A DNA stretch of 11,985 bases from Isohypsibius dastychi (Eukaryota; Tardigrada; Eutardigrada; Parachela; Isohypsibiidae). The stretch's first letter is position 1. Each line of letters starts with the position of its first letter. The stretch spans positions 1 through 11,985 of the forward strand of contig JAQIWT010001193.1 of NCBI GenBank assembly GCA_034696485.1. The letters are read 5' to 3'. The translations under genes and the position numbers were made by a program. This document shows, one piece after another, positions 7,926-11,985 of the stretch. Below the pieces are notes generated by a model. It ran no database searches. It was not told the origin of the DNA and saw only the letters and a program-made list of their open reading frames with translations.

Positions 7926-7967
7926 TTAGCCGGTGTCCGATCGGACACCCGGACACTTTCGTCGGCT
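7907..7967. repeat. 61-bp hairpin with a 7-nt bulge in F-box copy C
   Basis: Positions 7907-7925 and 7949-7967 are perfect 19-bp inverted repeats (AGCCGACGAAAGTGTCCGG). GTGTCCGA (7933-7940) and TCGGACAC (7941-7948) meet at the centre as an 8+8 palindrome. Only TTAGCCG (7926-7932) is unpaired, so 27 of 27 possible pairs form. A second small hairpin, GTCGGCT (7961-7967) with AGCCGAC (7973-7979), overlaps the right arm. It sits exactly where F-box homology is lost. No target-site duplication is clear. Confidence 0.92.
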
Positions 7968-7979
7968 GACATAGCCGAC

Positions 7980-8461
7980 CAACTTGTCCAGTTGTCTGGT
8001 ACGTTTGCCGGCGGACACTTCAACCACATTGAATAGATAACCTTCTCTCTGCAATGTGCTTCAACCGGACATATTCATCGGATACCTTTTGTCATCAAAC
8101 ACCTCTTTGTGGCGGGCCCATTGATCCAACCCCTTCGTGGTTCCCATTTTTCGACGAACACTAAAATCTGACATGAAATATTGTTTTCTGTTGTTGAGTC
8201 ACCCGGATGATGGAGCAACTATAACAATTTCTAAACATAGAATATTTAGTTTGATTGAGGGAAATATGTGTAAGAGGAACACCGAACATGCTTTTTTCTC
8301 TCTATGCCAACGATTTGCATTAAACTAATAAGTTCGATAAATTCTAATACATTGCGGTCGTGAAATCCAAAACACAACTCGAAGAGGTCATTTAACGATT
8401 TTCCTTGATTCAACGTTAACATTTTAAGCTGGCGGCGGTCGAGAAAAGAAGTGAGCATTTA
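7980..8461. other. Region after F-box copy C, no gene seen
   Basis: I see no continuation of the F-box exon and no other coding signal. Words related to the hairpin arm recur: GCGGACACTT near 8012 and CCGGACATATTCATCGG near 8065. This suggests a diverged repeat spreads into the region. The rest is AT-rich with no clear structure. Confidence 0.4.
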
Positions 8462-8593
8462 AGCTCTGATAAGATGGCCGTATGGCTTTGTTATGGCTGG
8501 CACAAAAGAATGTAGCAGCAAAAGCATAGCTCTGATAAGATGGCCGTATGGCTTTGTTATGGCTGGCACAAAAGAATGTAGCAGCAAAAGCAT
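8462..8593. repeat. Perfect 66-bp tandem duplication (2 copies)
   Basis: Copies 8462-8527 and 8528-8593 are identical over 66 bp, beginning AGCTCTGATAAGATGGCC and ending AGCAAAAGCAT. The period is a multiple of three, so a minus-strand open frame shows a 22-residue repeat, but nothing else suggests it is translated. Perfect identity points to a recent duplication, or to an assembly artefact. Confidence 0.95.
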
Positions 8594-8693
8594 TCAAGTG
8601 CCGCAAAAAGTTTCACATGGAATGCCAGTCTCAGCATGACAAAGACTGGCCATTACGAACAAATGCCCGGAACAGACAGTGTGAAACATGCCG

Positions 8694-9469
8694 GGTGAAT
8701 GTATAGATGGCCATTCCAGGTTAAAAAAAGTTTTGCGGTGGAATGCGATGGAATGCTATGGAATGGAATGCAGAATGACCGCAATTCCATGCGGTGCGAT
8801 GGAACGGGTGCAATATGGAATTGGAGTTTTTGCTTCAAAAACTACAATAAAACTTTACGAATTCAATAACAACTGCTAGTCTGCTACTCGAAGAAAAAAG
8901 CTTAATCATGGGTGTACGTCATGATTATAACTTTGAGGCAAACTTTCCTCGGCGAAATCATGAACTGACCCACTCGAAAGACATCACACAGATGTAACAA
9001 AGCGGCCAAGATGATTTTTGATTTTTGGGCTTTTCTAATGCACCCAGGTACTCGTACTCCATCAGAGTAATAATAGTAAAATATTCCCACCCAAAAACAC
9101 AGGATTAAACTTTGGGTTGGTTTTTTGCCCCAAACAATGTATGTAGCTCCAATTATTCCATCGCCCGAACCATAGGATTTCTTAATTAAGCGAACAGAGT
9201 CATCAATCTTGAATCTCTAGCTCATTCAGTCATGGGAAAATATTCCATTTCCACTGCGGGAAAGCGTGATTTTGATTTCCACCACACTTGCAAGCTAGAT
9301 TTCGTCCGCCGCAATTGCATTCCATCCATAGCAAGGTACCGCAACCATTCCACGCGATTCCATTCCCGCACACCGCATTCCACGTGGACCTCATGGAACT
9401 GGAATTGCGATGCTATGGAATGGAATCTGCGTTCCAAAAAAAATTGGAATGGCCATCTATAGGTGAATG
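8694..9469. mobile_element. Non-autonomous TIR DNA transposon with 8-bp TSD
   Basis: The element proper is 8702-9461 (760 bp). It begins TATAGATGGCCATTCCA (8702-8718) and ends with the exact reverse complement at 9445-9461, a perfect 17-bp terminal inverted repeat. The direct repeat GGTGAATG flanks it at 8694-8701 and 9462-9469, giving a perfect 8-bp target-site duplication. Both subterminal regions are crowded with GGAATG or CATTCC words: four at 8740-8770, several in both orientations at 9318-9422. These are candidate transposase-binding sites. The interior has no frame resembling a transposase, so it depends on an enzyme made elsewhere. An 8-bp duplication is typical of the hAT superfamily and also of P elements and some others. 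The TIR end is not a canonical hAT end, so the superfamily is only suggested. Confidence 0.85.
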
Positions 9470-9814
9470 CTTAGTTCTTCACATTAATAACTGCGGACCC
9501 TTATGATTCTCCACTTTGTTGTTCATATATCGTTTGAGCTGTATTTCCTCGTGTATTTTTGTATACTGTGTTCTGAGAAAATATGTCACTTAAAACTGTG
9601 TTCTTCTGTATTGTGTTTCCTGTTACCGGCCGAAATATTTGCGATTTGTCCTGACTGTCAGTTGAACTTTGAAAGTAACCTTTGCTTTAGAATGGAATTT
9701 ATCTTGGTTATTCACAATGGTCACTTTTAAAAAAATCATCACAACTCTGGGTGTCGTTCAGTGGAATTTTTCTGCGTAAAAAAAAACATAGTGGAACAGA
9801 GAAATAGAGAGTGG
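9470..9814. other. Unique spacer between transposon and minisatellite
   Basis: About 345 nt of AT-rich sequence with no gene, hairpin or repeat that I can support. The last 60 nt, with words such as AGTGGAAT and an A-run, grade into degenerate satellite units. Confidence 0.5.
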
Positions 9815-11692
9815 AATACGGAAAATACAGAAGATACAAAAAACTGCAAGGAAATACGGAAGAAACAGCAAACACAGAAATATAAAAAATGCAGGACATA
9901 CAAGAAAATACAATGAAATACATAAAAATACGAGGAAAAACAAGAAATACAAGGAAATACAAGGAAATACAAGAAATACGAGAAATACAGAAAATACAAG
10001 AAATACATGAAAATACAAGGAAATACAAGAAATACAAGGAAATACAAGGAAATACAAGAAATACAAGAAATACATAAAAATACGAGGAAATACAAGAAAT
10101 ACAAGGAAATACAAGGAAATACAAGAAATACGAGAAATACAGAAAATACAAAAAATACATGGAAATACAAGGAAATACAAGAAATACAAGAAAATACAAG
10201 GAAATACAAGAAATACGAGAAATACAAGAAACACCAGGAAATACGAGGAAATACAAGAAATACAAGAAATACAAGAAATACATGAAAATACAAGGAAATA
10301 CAAGAAATGAACGAAATACAAAAAATACAGGAAATACAAAAAATACATGAAATACAGAAAATACAGGAAATACAGAAAATACAGAAAATACAAAAAATGC
10401 AGAAAATACAGGAAATACAGAAAATACAGAAAATACAGAAAATACAAGAAATACAGAAAATACAAGGAAATACAATCACGGAAAATACAGGAAATACAGA
10501 AAATACAGGAAATACAAGAAATACAAGAAATACAGAAAATACAAGAAATACATGGAAATACAAGAAATACAAGGAAATACAAGGAAATACAAGAAATACA
10601 AGAAATACGAGGAAATACAAGAAATACATGGAAATACAAGGAAATACAAGAAATACAAGAAAATACAAGGAAATACAAAAAACACCAGGAAATACGAGGA
10701 AATACAAGAAATACAAGGAAATACAAGGAAATACAAGAAATACGAGAAATACAGAAAATACAAGAAATACATGGAAATACAAGGAAATACAAGAAATACA
10801 TGAAAATACAAGGAAATACAAGAAATGAACGAAATACAAAAAATACAGGAAATACAGAAAATACATGAAATACAGAAAATACAGGAAATACAGAAAATAC
10901 AGAAAATGCAGAAAATACAGGAAATACAGAAAATACAGAAAATACAAGAAATACATGGAAATACAAATACGGAAATTACAAGAAATACAAGGAAATACAA
11001 GGAAATACAAGAAATACGAGAAATACAAAAAATACAAGAAATACATGAAAATACAAGGAAATACAAGAAATACAAGGAAATACAAGAAATACAAGAAATA
11101 CATAAAAATACGAGGAAATACAAGAAATACAAGGAAATACAAGGAAATACAAGAAATACGAGAAATACAGAAAATACAAAAAATACATGGAAATACAAGG
11201 AAATACAAGAAATACAAGAAAATACAAGGAAATACAAGAAATACGAGAAATACAAGAAACACCAGGAAATACGAGGAAATACAAGAAATACAAGAAATAC
11301 AAGAAATACATGAAAATACAAGGAAATACAAGAAATGAACGAAATACAAAAAATACAGGAAATACAGAAAATACATGAAATACAGAAAATACAGGAAATA
11401 CAGAAAATACAAATAATGCAGAAAATACAGGAAATACAGAAAATACAGAAAATACAAGAAATACATGGAAATACAAATACGGAAATTACAGGAAATACAG
11501 AAAATACAGGAAATACAAGAAATACAAGAAATACAGAAAATACAAGAAATACATGGAAATACGAGAAATACAGAAAACACAGGGAATACAGAAAATACGG
11601 GAAATACAAGAGATACAGGAAATACGGGAAATACAGAAAATACAAGGAAATACATGGAAATACAAGGAAATACAGGAAATACAAGGATTATA
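9815..11692. repeat. 1.9-kb minisatellite with ~510-518-bp higher-order repeats
   Basis: The basic unit is 9-11 bp, variants of GAAATACAAG, GGAAATACAA and AAAATACAGG. Both edges are more degenerate than the centre. Rare variant words mark a longer period. GAAATGAACG occurs at 10304, 10822 and 11332 (spacings 518 and 510). GGAAATTACA occurs at 10971 and 11481 (510). AAACACCAGGAAA words recur near 10231, 10682 and 11259, and TACATAAAAATACGAGG at 9919, 10071 and 11099. Segments around 10015-10340 and 11043-11368 match at a constant offset of 1028. The middle copy differs by internal gains or losses of about 67 bp. Long open frames on both strands (up to about 700 codons on the minus strand) arise because the units contain few stop words, and I do not call them genes. 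Confidence 0.95.
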
Positions 11693-11857
11693 GAGCTTAC
11701 AAGTAAAACAAGACATTCAAGAGCTGCGATAAATATGACAGGTATAAATACATATAAATACAAATATGTATATATAGATTGGAGAATACGTGCTTTGAAA
11801 AAAACGTGGTCGGTTTTTTTGATCCGTGTACAAGTCAAGCCACGCATGCTTCTACAG
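11693..11857 (+). other. Spacer with splice acceptor before F-box copy D exon 3
   Basis: AT-rich sequence follows the satellite. It ends in an acceptor, CTTCTACAG, at 11849-11857, next to the F-box exon. No trace of F-box exons 1 or 2 was found here, although about 60 nt upstream is where exon 2 lies in copies A and B. Confidence 0.4.
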
Positions 11858-11985
11858 GGTTTGCAAAGGTTAAATACAAAGCCTTCGAGATGTGCAAAGA
11901 TTTCAAACTCTTCTTGTAATCGAGCTACCCTCGTATATCAAAATTGTCCGGCATGCGCATGGTCACTGGGAACCACCGTATGAAA
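11858..11985 (+). pseudogene. F-box paralogue exon 3 fragment (copy D), partial
   Basis: After an intact TCTACAG acceptor the sequence aligns with exon 3 of copy B: VCKG, then VIELPSYI, then HAHGHWEPPYE, against B's VYKG, LIELPSYL and GAHGHWQPP. The codon for the conserved Trp after VCKG is TAA (11871-11873), an in-frame stop inside the F-box. The reading frame is otherwise open to the window edge, where the fragment is cut. Exons 1 and 2 are absent from the 160 nt upstream. The copy is therefore a broken fragment, closest to copy B among those in the window. Confidence 0.7.

Noticed and set aside
7703-8029. Minus-strand open frame of 108 codons over copy C
   Set aside because: It runs through the F-box homology and the hairpin. 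Its openness is explained by the inverted repeat and no motif is present.
8424-8606. Minus-strand protein with a 22-residue repeat
   Set aside because: The repeat is fully explained by the 66-bp DNA duplication, and the frame has no splice sites or domain.
9815-11692. CRISPR array
   Set aside because: Units are contiguous at about 10 bp with no unique spacers, and the surrounding genes are eukaryotic.
9739-11847. A 702-codon minus-strand frame and several other long frames in the satellite
   Set aside because: They are translations of a roughly 10-bp tandem repeat with few stop words. All frames give the same low-complexity text and there is no start context or domain.

Overview
The window looks like animal nuclear DNA, most probably from a nematode. 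Coding sequence is split by short introns (about 50-200 nt, with one of 534 nt) with GT...AG ends. Pyrimidine-rich AG sites sit just upstream of start codons, as expected for spliced-leader trans-splicing. There is a same-strand cluster of F-box paralogues, as in nematode accessory chromosome regions, and non-coding repeats are abundant. No bacterial-type operon or Shine-Dalgarno signal is seen. The species cannot be named from sequence alone.

Layout: 1-120 is an AAT microsatellite. 336-1922 is a three-exon gene for a small type I membrane protein with a signal peptide, a leucine-rich-repeat N-terminal cap and one membrane segment. 2504-3619 is an apparently intact four-exon F-box gene (copy A, 301 aa). 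4324-5492 is a paralogue (copy B) with all four exons but a premature stop and a frameshift. 5596-5874 on the minus strand is a small protein with two hydrophobic segments. About 1.5 kb without a convincing gene follows. 7452-7925 is a third F-box paralogue (copy C), broken by loss of an acceptor AG and cut off at a 61-bp hairpin. 8462-8593 is a perfect 66-bp tandem duplication. 8702-9461 is a complete non-autonomous DNA transposon with 17-bp terminal inverted repeats and an 8-bp target-site duplication. About 9815-11692 is a 1.9-kb minisatellite of roughly 10-bp units organised into higher-order repeats of about 510-518 bp. 11858-11985 is the start of exon 3 of a fourth F-box copy (copy D) with a stop codon, running off the end.

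The main theme is birth and death of an F-box family: one intact copy and three decayed ones, all on the plus strand. An F-box binds Skp1 and brings substrates to SCF ubiquitin ligases, so copy A is probably a substrate receptor, but its C-terminal domain is not one I recognise. A poly-C tract, a splice acceptor and a short 5' motif are shared upstream of copies A and C, so the duplicated unit includes the 5' flank. I found no evidence of a new multi-gene system. The most unusual items are the transposon, the higher-order satellite, the hairpin inside copy C and the uncharacterised F-box C-terminal domain.
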